This document shows, in pieces, positions 41,659 through 49,719 of a stretch of 64,000 nucleotides of DNA. Source of the DNA: Bacillota bacterium (lineage in GTDB: Bacteria; Bacillota; Clostridia; Oscillospirales; Ruminococcaceae). Location: assembly GCA_023415575.1 (NCBI GenBank), contig JAEZKF010000028.1, positions 62,001 through 126,000 on the forward strand. The letters are read 5' to 3'. The notes beneath the pieces were generated by a model. The model made no database searches and was not told the origin of the DNA. It saw only the letters and a list, made by a program, of their open reading frames with translations. Positions within the stretch are counted from its first letter, which is position 1. Every line of letters begins with the position of its first letter. The position numbers were made by a program, and so were the translations under genes.

Positions 41659-43167
41659 ATGGCAATCTGGATTATCGTAGCTATTTACTTCTTGCTTATG
41701 CTGATTGTAGGTATTATCAGCGCAAAAAAGGCAAACTCCCTGACTGACTTTGTAGTTGGTGGCCGTAACGCAGGGCCTTGGGTTAGTGCGTTTGCGTATG
41801 GTACTACATATTTTTCTGCTGTTATCTTTATCGGCTACGCCGGTCGTTCCGGTTGGGACTTCGGCCTGTGGGCAGTGATAATTGGTGTAGGCAACGCCCT
41901 GCTTGGCGCATACTTTGCTTGGAAGGTGCTAGCAGAGCGTACTCGTAGCGTAACAAGACGCTTGAAGATTAAGACAATGCCGCAATTTTTTGAAAAGCGG
42001 TTTTCCAGCAAGGGCATGAAGGTGTATGCTGCAATCATTATCTTCATTTTCATGACGCCTTACTCTGCATCGGTGTATTCAGGCCTAAGCTATCTGTGTG
42101 AAAAATTGCTCAATATTGACTACCATCTCGCTATGCTGGGTATTGCAGTAATCGCTGCCGTTTATCTGGTTGTCGGCGGCTATGTTGCATCCCTGAGCGC
42201 AGATTTAATACAGGGAATAATCATGATTGTCGGCGTGTTCGCGATGGTGTTCTTCGTGACAAACTCCGAACAGGTTGGCTCTATTGCAAACGGCATTGCT
42301 AACGTGTATGATAAAATGGTAGATAGTGGGCTTGGCGCACCCTCCATGCAGACGATTATCAGTCTGGTAAGCCTTGTTATTCTCACAAGCTTTGGCAGTT
42401 GGGGCCTGCCGCAGATGGTACATAAGTATTACGGTATTGCTAATCAAAAGAGCGTAAAGGCCGGTACCGTAATTTCGACTGTCTTTTGTTCAATCATCGC
42501 AATCAGCGCTTATTTCATCGGCTCGTTAACGAGACTTTTCTTTACCGATGTGCCGGTTGTAAACGGCGCAAAAAACTACGATGTAATGGTGCCGGATATT
42601 CTTGTACAAACCCTGCCGTCCATACTGCTCGGCGTTGTGCTTGTTTTGGTTCTCTCCGCGTCGGTTTCGACCTTGTCGGGAATTACGCTCACATCCTGCT
42701 CTGCGTTTTCCATAGACCTTATTCAAGCAACCTTCTTGCCCAAGATGAGTAAGAAGACAACGCTTCTTATCACAAGACTACTTTGCCTATTGTTCATTGC
42801 CGCATCCTACTTGATTGCCTCGTATAAATCTCCCATCCTGACGTTGATGGCATTCTCGTGGGGCAGTGTGGCAGGTTCCTTCCTTGCTCCGTACTTATTG
42901 AGCTTGTACTGGAAGGGGATAAATAAGGTCGGTGCATGGGCAGGACTTATTGCGGGCCCAGCAACCTGCATCACGCTTGCGCTCTTGTCCGGCTTTAACT
43001 CCGGCAAGTCCGCCGTATTCGGGGTTATTTCGATTGCGGTATCGTTCGTAGCCTGCTTTGTAGGCAGCCAGTTTGGAAAAAAGATGTCTGATAAGGAACA
43101 AACTGCAAAAGACCAGTTCTACGACAGCAGCTTTACGCTTCAGGAGAAGGACACTGTAAACGCATAG
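41659..43167 (+). CDS. Sodium:solute symporter (SSS family)
   Basis: A protein of about 502 residues with about 13 TM helices. SSS marks are DFVVGGRNAGPWVSAFAYGTTYFSAVIFIGYAGRSG, GGYVASLSADLIQGIIMIVG and SASVSTLSGITLTSCSAFSIDL. I choose ATG 41659 with GGGTGAG upstream; the frame opens at 41623 without a site. The family includes proline, pantothenate and other solute carriers. Downstream is the aryl-acid cluster, but a strong terminator lies between, so a shared substrate is only a guess. Confidence 0.92.
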   Translation: MAIWIIVAIYFLLMLIVGIISAKKANSLTDFVVGGRNAGPWVSAFAYGTTYFSAVIFIGYAGRSGWDFGLWAVIIGVGNALLGAYFAWKVLAERTRSVTRRLKIKTMPQFFEKRFSSKGMKVYAAIIIFIFMTPYSASVYSGLSYLCEKLLNIDYHLAMLGIAVIAAVYLVVGGYVASLSADLIQGIIMIVGVFAMVFFVTNSEQVGSIANGIANVYDKMVDSGLGAPSMQTIISLVSLVILTSFGSWGLPQMVHKYYGIANQKSVKAGTVISTVFCSIIAISAYFIGSLTRLFFTDVPVVNGAKNYDVMVPDILVQTLPSILLGVVLVLVLSASVSTLSGITLTSCSAFSIDLIQATFLPKMSKKTTLLITRLLCLLFIAASYLIASYKSPILTLMAFSWGSVAGSFLAPYLLSLYWKGINKVGAWAGLIAGPATCITLALLSGFNSGKSAVFGVISIAVSFVACFVGSQFGKKMSDKEQTAKDQFYDSSFTLQEKDTVNA

Positions 43168-43204
43168 TGCGTTTACGCTCAAGTCTTGATAGATATTTGC
43201 GAAT

Positions 43205-43240
43205 AATACTAAACTGCCCGTTATCGGGCGGTTTAGTATT
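43205..43240 (+). terminator. Intrinsic terminator after the symporter gene
   Basis: A 16-bp stem with one G-U/mismatch position, AATACTAAACTGCCCG with CGGGCGGTTTAGTATT, and a TTAT loop. It is GC-rich in the middle and has a moderate T-tract. Confidence 0.8.
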
Positions 43241-43376
43241 GTGTCGTTTATAAGGAAAGCTTTAAGTAACTGTAAAAATATGCATCAATTAAATACTCAT
43301 AGCCGCCTGCGCATCCTGTAATCGGTTTTATTCCGTAATGCTTGCGCATAAAGCCACAAGAAAGGACATGGTTAAT

Positions 43377-44693
43377 ATGTTTTGGCAAAAGGACATTGAA
43401 ACAATGAGCAGAAAAAAGCTGGAGGAAGTCCAACTAACTCGTTTAAAGTGGGTTGCCAGCCATTGCTACCAGACAGTACCGCTTTATCGCAAGAAGTTCG
43501 ATGAGGCAGGCTTTAATCCTGATAAAATCAAGACCTTGAGTGATATAAAGTACATACCCTTTACAACCAAGGAGGACATCCGAGATACCTATCCTTTTGG
43601 GATGTTTGCCACCCCAATGAACAAGATTGTGCGCATCCACGCATCCTCGGGCACGACCGGTAAGCCCACGGTGGTCGGATACACCAAAAACGATTTGAAC
43701 AACTGGAGTGACTTAGTTGCTCGCTTGTGTGCAGCAGCCGGAGCCAGCGAGGATGACATTGTTCACATCGCATTTGGTTATGGATTGTTTACCGGCGCTC
43801 TGGGACTTCATTACGGATTGGAGCGTCTAGGTGCGACCATTGTGCCAACCTCAAGCGGCAACACCGAAAAGAACCTGATGCTCATGAAGGATTTCGGCGC
43901 TACTGCACTCGTTTCAACACCTTCCTATGCGCTGTATATGTCGGAGGTTGCCCGGGAAATAGGGTTTAAGAAAGAGGACTTTAAGGTACGCCTCGGGCTA
44001 TTCGGCTCGGAGGGCTGCACGCCTGAGATGCGCGATAAAATTGAGCAGGCATGGGGCTTGTTTGCTACCGATAACTACGGAATGAGCGAGCTCATGGGAC
44101 CCGGTGTTTCGGGTGAATGTGAATACCGCTGTGGTATGCACGTTGCCGAGGACCACTTTATCCCCGAGATAATCGACAGCAAAACCTGCGAGATTTTAGG
44201 TCAGGGTGAGGTTGGCGAGCTTGTCATTACCACATTAACCAAAGAGGGCTTTCCGGTGCTTCGCTACCGCACCAAGGATATCACGCGCCTTAATTATGAC
44301 GTCTGTGATTGCGGACGTACCCATGTGCGTATGGATAAAATTATGGGCCGCACCGATGATATGCTCAAGATTCGCGGTGTAAATGTATTCCCGTCTCAGA
44401 TTGAAAGCGTGCTGGTATCCTGCCCGCAGGTAGGCGGACACTATCAACTGATTGTACGCCGCGAGGGCTATATGGATACGCTTGAGGTCAAGGTTGAACT
44501 AATCGACACATCATTGCTTGAAAAATACTCGGAGCTTGAGAAGCTGCAAAGAACCATCCACGCCAAGCTAAAAACCGTTTTGGGCATCGACGCAAAGGTT
44601 TCGTTAACCGAGCCGAAATCGCTTGAACGGTTCCAGGGCAAGGCAAAACGCGTAATAGATCTGCGCAATACTAAGGAGGAAAATCATCAGTGA
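43377..44693 (+). CDS. paaK: Phenylacetate-CoA ligase (first copy)
   Basis: Adenylate-forming aryl-acid CoA ligase of about 438 residues. Core motifs: RIHASSGTTGKPTVVGYT (P-loop), YGMSELMGPGVSGEC, YRTKDI and the C-terminal hinge GRTDDMLKIRGVNVFPSQIE, then FQGKAKRVID with the catalytic Lys. It converts aryl acetates plus ATP and CoA to the CoA thioester, AMP and PPi. ATG 43377 gives the family start MFWQKDIETMSR; an ATG at 43368 is possible. Its stop overlaps the GTG of iorA by four bases (GTGA), so translation is coupled to the ferredoxin oxidoreductase. It shares most motifs with the second copy at 47121. Confidence 0.93.
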   Translation: MFWQKDIETMSRKKLEEVQLTRLKWVASHCYQTVPLYRKKFDEAGFNPDKIKTLSDIKYIPFTTKEDIRDTYPFGMFATPMNKIVRIHASSGTTGKPTVVGYTKNDLNNWSDLVARLCAAAGASEDDIVHIAFGYGLFTGALGLHYGLERLGATIVPTSSGNTEKNLMLMKDFGATALVSTPSYALYMSEVAREIGFKKEDFKVRLGLFGSEGCTPEMRDKIEQAWGLFATDNYGMSELMGPGVSGECEYRCGMHVAEDHFIPEIIDSKTCEILGQGEVGELVITTLTKEGFPVLRYRTKDITRLNYDVCDCGRTHVRMDKIMGRTDDMLKIRGVNVFPSQIESVLVSCPQVGGHYQLIVRREGYMDTLEVKVELIDTSLLEKYSELEKLQRTIHAKLKTVLGIDAKVSLTEPKSLERFQGKAKRVIDLRNTKEENHQ

Positions 44694-46426
44694 AGGGACT
44701 AATGTTAGGAAACGAGGCGGTAGCAAGAGGGCTGTATGAGGCCGGCGTTACGGTAGTATCCAGCTACCCCGGAACACCCAGTACCGAAATTACCGAGTAC
44801 GCCGCAAAATACGACGAAATTTACTGCGAGTGGGCGCCCAATGAGAAGGTAGCACTAGAGGTCGCTTTGGGTGCCTCAATTGGCGGAGCACGCGCCTTTA
44901 GCGGTATGAAGCACGTTGGTTTAAATGTCGCTGCCGACCCGCTGTTTACCGCGTCTTATACCGGCGTAAATGCAGGTCTTGTTGTAGGTGTAGCCGATGA
45001 CCCCGGGATGCATTCATCCCAGAATGAGCAGGATTCCAGACACTACGCCAGAGCGGCCAAGCTGCCAATGCTGGAGCCGAGCGATTCTGCCGAGTGCAAG
45101 GAGTTTACAAAGCTAGCCTTTGAACTATCCGAGCAGTTTGATACTCCGGTGCTCCTGCGCCTGAGTACGCGTGTATCTCATTCGCAGAGTGTCGTTCAAA
45201 CCTGTGAAAGACCGCCTGTTGCCTTAAAGGAGTATAAAAAAGACCCTGCTAAGTATGTAATGATGCCCGCATATGCAAAGGGTAAGCATGTCGTGGTGGA
45301 AGCGAGGATGCAAAAGCTTTTGGAGTATGCGGAAACCGCTTCGATTAACACCATCGAATACAATGATACCTCGATAGGTATTATTACTTCAGGTGTTGCA
45401 TACCAGTATGCAAAGGAGGCGCTGGGGAATAAGGCCAGCTACCTAAAGCTCGGTATGGTCTATCCGCTGCCCGAAAAACTGATTGTCGAGTTTGCAGCGA
45501 AGGTCGAAAAACTCTATGTCGTAGAAGAGCTTGACGACTTTATCGAAACCCACTGTAAAAAGCTCGGTCTTTCTGTTGTCGGAAAGGAGATATTCTCCTA
45601 TATCGGCGAGTACTCGCAGCGGATCATCCGTGAAAAACTACTAGGTGTGTCGACAAAGAGCCTTTCCTTTGACGAGAATGTTCCGGTTCGCCCGCCCGTG
45701 ATGTGCCCGGGCTGCCCGCACAGAGGTCTGTTCTATACACTTAACAAGCTGGGCGTTACGGTATTCGGTGATATCGGCTGCTATACCTTAGGTGCTGCGC
45801 CGCCTCTTAACGCTTTGGATACCACCATTTGCATGGGAGCGTCCATCTCCGGCCTGCACGGCTTTAACAAGGCCCGCGGCAAGGAGAGCACGAAACAGAG
45901 CGTTGCTGTAATCGGCGACTCAACGTTTATGCATTCAGGTGTGACGGGACTGATTGATATAGCATACAATCAGGGTATTTCTACCGTACTCATCCTGGAT
46001 AACTCTATCACCGGTATGACGGGCCATCAGCAGAACCCCACCACCGGTTATACAATTAAAGGTGACCCGACGGCCAAAATCAGCATTGAGAAGCTTTGCG
46101 AGGCTATGGGCATCAACCGCGTCCGCGTAGTTGACCCCTACCGCGTCAAGGAGGTAATGTCGGTCATAAAAGAAGAGCTGGAGGTAGAAGAGCCTTCTGT
46201 AGTAATCGCGCGTCGTCCCTGTGCTCTTCTTAAAACTGTCCGCCGCGGTAAGCCGCTTACTGTGAACAGGGATAAATGCCGCAGCTGCCGCGCCTGCTTT
46301 AAGATAGGCTGTCCGTCAATCAGCATGGTGGATGGCAAGGCCTCTATCGACAGCACCCTGTGCTTTGGTTGTGGATTGTGCGCAAGCCTTTGCACGTTTG
46401 GCGCGATGTCAGTAACAAAGGAGTAA
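44690..46426 (+). CDS. iorA: Indolepyruvate:ferredoxin oxidoreductase alpha subunit
   Basis: A 578-residue thiamine-diphosphate enzyme subunit. N-terminal pyrimidine-binding domain: LGNEAVARGLYEAGVTVVSSYPGTPSTEITEYAAKY. The TPP pyrophosphate-binding domain has GDIGCYTLGAAPP and GDSTFMHSGVTGLIDIAYNQ with LDNSITGMTGHQ. C-terminal ferredoxin motifs are CRSCRACFKIGCPS and CFGCGLCASLCTFGA. It oxidatively decarboxylates aryl pyruvates (from Trp, Phe, Tyr) to aryl-acetyl-CoA, reducing ferredoxin. GTG start after AAGGAGG, overlapping paaK by four bases. Confidence 0.95.
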   Translation: MKGLMLGNEAVARGLYEAGVTVVSSYPGTPSTEITEYAAKYDEIYCEWAPNEKVALEVALGASIGGARAFSGMKHVGLNVAADPLFTASYTGVNAGLVVGVADDPGMHSSQNEQDSRHYARAAKLPMLEPSDSAECKEFTKLAFELSEQFDTPVLLRLSTRVSHSQSVVQTCERPPVALKEYKKDPAKYVMMPAYAKGKHVVVEARMQKLLEYAETASINTIEYNDTSIGIITSGVAYQYAKEALGNKASYLKLGMVYPLPEKLIVEFAAKVEKLYVVEELDDFIETHCKKLGLSVVGKEIFSYIGEYSQRIIREKLLGVSTKSLSFDENVPVRPPVMCPGCPHRGLFYTLNKLGVTVFGDIGCYTLGAAPPLNALDTTICMGASISGLHGFNKARGKESTKQSVAVIGDSTFMHSGVTGLIDIAYNQGISTVLILDNSITGMTGHQQNPTTGYTIKGDPTAKISIEKLCEAMGINRVRVVDPYRVKEVMSVIKEELEVEEPSVVIARRPCALLKTVRRGKPLTVNRDKCRSCRACFKIGCPSISMVDGKASIDSTLCFGCGLCASLCTFGAMSVTKE

Positions 46427-46497
46427 TTTAACCGAATCAATACATACCTAAGATGATGAACGCAACCTTGTAAAGGATCATTTTGGGGAAAGGAACG

Positions 46498-47097
46498 ATG
46501 ATTTTGGCAACTGAAAATAAAAGTATTATGATTGTTGGTGTAGGCGGACAGGGTTCGCTGCTTGCAAGTAAGCTGTTAGGACATGTCCTGCTTGCCGAAG
46601 GGTATGATGTAAAGGTTTCCGAGGTTCACGGTATGTCGCAGCGCGGCGGCTCGGTAGTAACCTATGTTAAGTACGGCGAAAAGGTCTATTCGCCCATTGT
46701 AGACCTCGGCGAGGCCGATTTGATTATTTCATTTGAGCTGTTAGAAGCAGCGCGTTATGTACCCTACCTAAAGGAGGGTGCAACCATCATTGTCAACACA
46801 CAGCGAATCGACCCCATGCCGGTCATTACCGGTACTGCGACCTATCCCGACGAGATTGTACAGAAGATTAAGGCAAAGGGGATACATATTGCAGACGTGG
46901 ACGCCTTGGACCTTGCGCTCAAGGCAGGCAATGCGAAGGCAGTCAACGTAGTGCTCATGGGTGTACTATCCAACTATATGAATATTGATAAATCCGTGTG
47001 GTTAAATGCTATCGATGAGTGTGTTCCAGAACGGTTCCGCGAATTAAACCGTAACGCCTTTGAGATTGGCAAGAGCGTCAAAGTTACGGTTCAATAA
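46498..47097 (+). CDS. iorB: Indolepyruvate:ferredoxin oxidoreductase beta subunit
   Basis: A protein of about 199 residues, the gamma-type domain of 2-oxoacid oxidoreductases: IMIVGVGGQGSLLASKLLGHVLL, then EVHGMSQRGGSVVTYVKYG and DLIISFELLEAARYV. It completes IorA, whose gene ends 71 bases upstream. I choose ATG 46498 after GGGGAAAGGA; a TTG 15 bases earlier is also in frame. Short gap to the second paaK (23 bases). Confidence 0.94.
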   Translation: MILATENKSIMIVGVGGQGSLLASKLLGHVLLAEGYDVKVSEVHGMSQRGGSVVTYVKYGEKVYSPIVDLGEADLIISFELLEAARYVPYLKEGATIIVNTQRIDPMPVITGTATYPDEIVQKIKAKGIHIADVDALDLALKAGNAKAVNVVLMGVLSNYMNIDKSVWLNAIDECVPERFRELNRNAFEIGKSVKVTVQ

Positions 47098-47120
47098 ATT
47101 ATCATTGGGGGGAATATCAA

Positions 47121-48428
47121 ATGTGCCAACATTACTTGACACCCGAGATTGAGACCGCGCCGCTGCACGAGCTGCGCAGCCTACAGTCGCTCAGACTGTC
47201 CCAGACAATCCGCAAGGTCTATGAGAACGTACCATATTACAGAGCAAGGATGGATGAAATCGGCGTAACTCCTGCTGACATCCAATCGGTTGATGACCTT
47301 TCTAAACTGCCTTTTACCGTTAAGCAGGACCTGCGCGATAACTACCCCTATGGGATGTTTGCGGTACCGATGGATCAGATTGTGCGTATCCATGCATCCT
47401 CAGGTACAACCGGTAAGCAGACGGTTGTTGGATATACGCAGAAGGATATTGATGCGTGGCGCGAGATTACCGCACGTTCACTGATTGCGGCAGGTGCGAC
47501 TACTAAGGATTTCGTACATATCGCTTACGGCTATGGCCTCTTTACTGGTGGACTTGGTATGCACTACGGCGCGGAGGCCATGGGTGCATCGGTTATCCCT
47601 GTATCTACCGGAAATACACAGCGGCAGATTCAAATTATGCTTGATTATGGCTCCAGCATCCTATGCGCCACACCGTCCTATGCAATCCATCTGGGCGAGA
47701 CACTAAAGGAGATGGGCCACGACAAGTCTGAGCTGAAACTCAAAGCAGGCATCTTTGGTGCAGAGCCGTGGACGGAGAATATGCGCAAGGAGATTGAAAA
47801 CCTGCTTGGGCTTAAGGCGTATGATATCTATGGCCTTTCTGAGGTTATGGGACCGGGTGTATCCTTTGAGTGCTCTGAGCAGACCGGTATGCACATCAAC
47901 GAGGATCACTTCATTGCGGAGATCATCGATCCCGATACAGGCGAGGTACTGCCGGAGGGTGCGCAGGGAGAACTGGTATTCACCGCCATCACCAAAGAGG
48001 CGCTGCCCCTTATCCGTTACAGAACAAGGGATATTGCAACGCTGTCCCGCAAGCCCTGTTCCTGCGGCAGAACCTTTATTAAGATGTCAAAGCCCTGTGG
48101 CAGAACAGATGATATGCTCATTATCCGCGGCGTAAACGTATTCCCGTCACAGGTTGAAAGCGTACTCCTCTCCCTTGGTCAGACTGCTCCGCATTACGTT
48201 TTGATTGTTGACCGTATCGATAACCTCGATACGCTGGAGATTCAGGTTGAAATGTCAAACGAGATGTTCTCGGACGCGGTGCGCTATATCGAGGAGCAGG
48301 AAAGAAAGATTCGCCATGCAGTGGAATCCACGCTTGGCATTTCTGCAAAGGTCCGCATTGTTGAGCCCAAAACAATCGCAAGAAGCGAAGGTAAGGCGAA
48401 GCGCGTTATTGATAAGCGCAAGCTGTAA
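47121..48428 (+). CDS. paaK: Phenylacetate-CoA ligase (second copy)
   Basis: A 435-residue aryl-acid CoA ligase with the same signatures as the copy at 43377: RIHASSGTTGKQTVVGYT, YGLSEVMGPGVSFEC, YRTRDIATLS, GRTDDMLIIRGVNVFPSQVE and EGKAKRVID. The N-terminal 30 residues differ from the first copy (MCQHYLTPEIETAPLHEL). ATG 47121 follows GGGGGGAA. Two ligases flanking iorAB could handle different aryl acids, or one could run in reverse to harvest ATP from aryl-acetyl-CoA; neither is proven. Confidence 0.92.
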   Translation: MCQHYLTPEIETAPLHELRSLQSLRLSQTIRKVYENVPYYRARMDEIGVTPADIQSVDDLSKLPFTVKQDLRDNYPYGMFAVPMDQIVRIHASSGTTGKQTVVGYTQKDIDAWREITARSLIAAGATTKDFVHIAYGYGLFTGGLGMHYGAEAMGASVIPVSTGNTQRQIQIMLDYGSSILCATPSYAIHLGETLKEMGHDKSELKLKAGIFGAEPWTENMRKEIENLLGLKAYDIYGLSEVMGPGVSFECSEQTGMHINEDHFIAEIIDPDTGEVLPEGAQGELVFTAITKEALPLIRYRTRDIATLSRKPCSCGRTFIKMSKPCGRTDDMLIIRGVNVFPSQVESVLLSLGQTAPHYVLIVDRIDNLDTLEIQVEMSNEMFSDAVRYIEEQERKIRHAVESTLGISAKVRIVEPKTIARSEGKAKRVIDKRKL

Positions 48429-48465
48429 TGATCGTTAAGTCTACCATAAACGCATTACTTTATGG

Positions 48466-48471
48466 TATAAT
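48466..48471 (+). promoter_or_regulatory. Extended -10 promoter of the ACT gene
   Basis: TATAAT with TGG directly before it (48463-48465), 79 bases upstream of the start codon. The -35 region is poor, so the assignment rests on the extended -10. Confidence 0.45.
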
Positions 48472-48549
48472 AGTATCAGCATAATGAACCTTTGGGCTTT
48501 GTTTTTTGGGTACGCACTTCGGGCAATTTTTTACGACGGAGGGATCACC

Positions 48550-48981
48550 ATGTTTATTAAACAGCTTTCGGTTTTTGTCGAAAACAAACCCGGTCGTCTT
48601 TCGGAAATCACCAGCATTCTAGAGAAGCAGCAAATCGATATCCGTGCGCTCTCCATTGCCGATACAACCGACTTTGGCATTTTGCGCCTGATAGTAAACA
48701 ATCCTGACGAAGCGGAGAAATCCTTAAAGGATGCAGGCTTTGCGGTATCGCTTACTCAGGTAATCGCTATCGGCATTGAGGATAAGCCGGGCGGACTTTC
48801 CAAAGCGCTCAAAATGCTCTTAGACGCAAACATCGGTGTAGAGTATATGTATGCGTTTATCAGCAGAGAGGGTGAAAAGGCATACGTAATTCTCCGAGTA
48901 GAGGATAACGAAAAGGCCGTAACCATGTTCCGCAATAACGGCATTGAATTGCTAGCGAGCTCAGACATCTATTCCATGTAG
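48550..48981 (+). CDS. Tandem ACT-domain amino-acid-binding protein
   Basis: A protein of about 143 residues made of two ACT domains: FIKQLSVFVENKPGRLSEITSILEKQQIDIRALSIADTTDFGILRLIV, then VIAIGIEDKPGGLSKALKMLLDANIGVEYMYAFISREGEKAYVILRVED. The xNKPGRL and xDKPGGL loops bind amino acids. ATG 48550 follows GGAGG; the frame extends upstream without a site. ACT proteins of this size often follow paaK-iorAB and probably sense aromatic amino acids; here the gene has its own candidate promoter and a terminator. Confidence 0.92.
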   Translation: MFIKQLSVFVENKPGRLSEITSILEKQQIDIRALSIADTTDFGILRLIVNNPDEAEKSLKDAGFAVSLTQVIAIGIEDKPGGLSKALKMLLDANIGVEYMYAFISREGEKAYVILRVEDNEKAVTMFRNNGIELLASSDIYSM

Positions 48982-48987
48982 CAGTAG

Positions 48988-49020
48988 AACGTGCGGAGCC
49001 AAAAAAGGCTCCGCACGTTT
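48988..49020 (+). terminator. Intrinsic terminator of the aryl-acid cluster
   Basis: A 13-bp perfect stem, AACGTGCGGAGCC with GGCTCCGCACGTT, and an A6 loop, followed by TTT. Confidence 0.88.
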
Positions 49021-49076
49021 TGGTATTAGGGCAAAGGTTATTGTTATGCAACTTCTATATCACGGGGGATAAAGCA

Positions 49077-49466
49077 ATGGATATTGTAATTGGTACTACC
49101 TATAAGCAGGAATGGACAGTTACCGAGGACATGCTCGCTAAGAACATGAAAAGCGGCGCGGTTTCGGTATTCGCCACACCGATGATGATAGCGCTTTTGG
49201 AGAGCGCTGCGAGCGATTGCCTGCAACAGTTTTTAGATGAGGGAGTTATCAGTGTAGGTGCAAGTATTTCAACTTCACACATAGCAGCAACGCCGCTCGG
49301 CATGAAGGTTTGGGCAATTGCGGAGATTACCGGCGTAGAAGGGCGACGGGTTGATTTTAAGGTCACGGCATACGACGAGGTAGAGAAGATAGGCGAAGGG
49401 GTTCATTCCCGCGTGTTTTTAGACAAACAGAGGTTTGAGCAAAAGGCTTTGGGCAAAATGAAATAA
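49077..49466 (+). CDS. FlK-like hotdog thioesterase
   Basis: A protein of about 129 residues with the hotdog fold pattern of fluoroacetyl-CoA thioesterase relatives: a Thr and Glu in FATPMMIALLESAAS and a His in ISTSHIAATPLGMKVWA, matching the FlK Thr-Glu-His set. It would hydrolyse an acyl-CoA or acyl-thioester. ATG 49077 follows GGGGG. It lies after the aryl-acid cluster but behind that cluster's terminator, so it is a separate unit. Substrate unknown; an aryl-acetyl-CoA is a possible guess from context. Confidence 0.88.
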   Translation: MDIVIGTTYKQEWTVTEDMLAKNMKSGAVSVFATPMMIALLESAASDCLQQFLDEGVISVGASISTSHIAATPLGMKVWAIAEITGVEGRRVDFKVTAYDEVEKIGEGVHSRVFLDKQRFEQKALGKMK

Positions 49467-49481
49467 TGTATAACGGTAAAT

Positions 49482-49524
49482 GACCTTTTCACTTGGCAAA
49501 AAGACGGTGAGAAGGTCTTTTTTT
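49482..49524 (+). terminator. Intrinsic terminator after the thioesterase
   Basis: GACCTTTTCAC pairs with GTGAGAAGGTC (11 bp, with wobble), followed by a T7 run. Confidence 0.85.
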
Positions 49525-49621
49525 GTGGTTATTTGTAAAAAATATGTTGACAATAACGGTACTGTGTATAAAAAATTGACCAAGGTTAAGATATTATTAG
49601 TGAGAATATCGATTGTTTGTT

Positions 49622-49644
49622 AAATCAAAGATAATGTTTGATTT
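49622..49644. promoter_or_regulatory. Inverted repeat in the pflB upstream region
   Basis: AAATCAAA, seven bases, TTTGATTT: a perfect 8-bp inverted repeat about 75 bases before pflB. It may be an operator or a weak hairpin. Two -35-like elements lie upstream (TTGACA 49547-49552 and TTGACC 49576-49581), but neither has a clear -10 at the right distance. Confidence 0.35.
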
Positions 49645-49719
49645 GGGAGAAAAAAAGGAGTATTCTAATAATGTAATATATACTATTTTAATAGATATTC
49701 AGGAAGGGTAGGGATTAAC

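Noticed and set aside
49547..49719. FNR/CRP-type site upstream of pflB
   Set aside because: The inverted repeat has its half-sites in the reverse order and a 7-base spacer, which does not match the FNR or CRP consensus.
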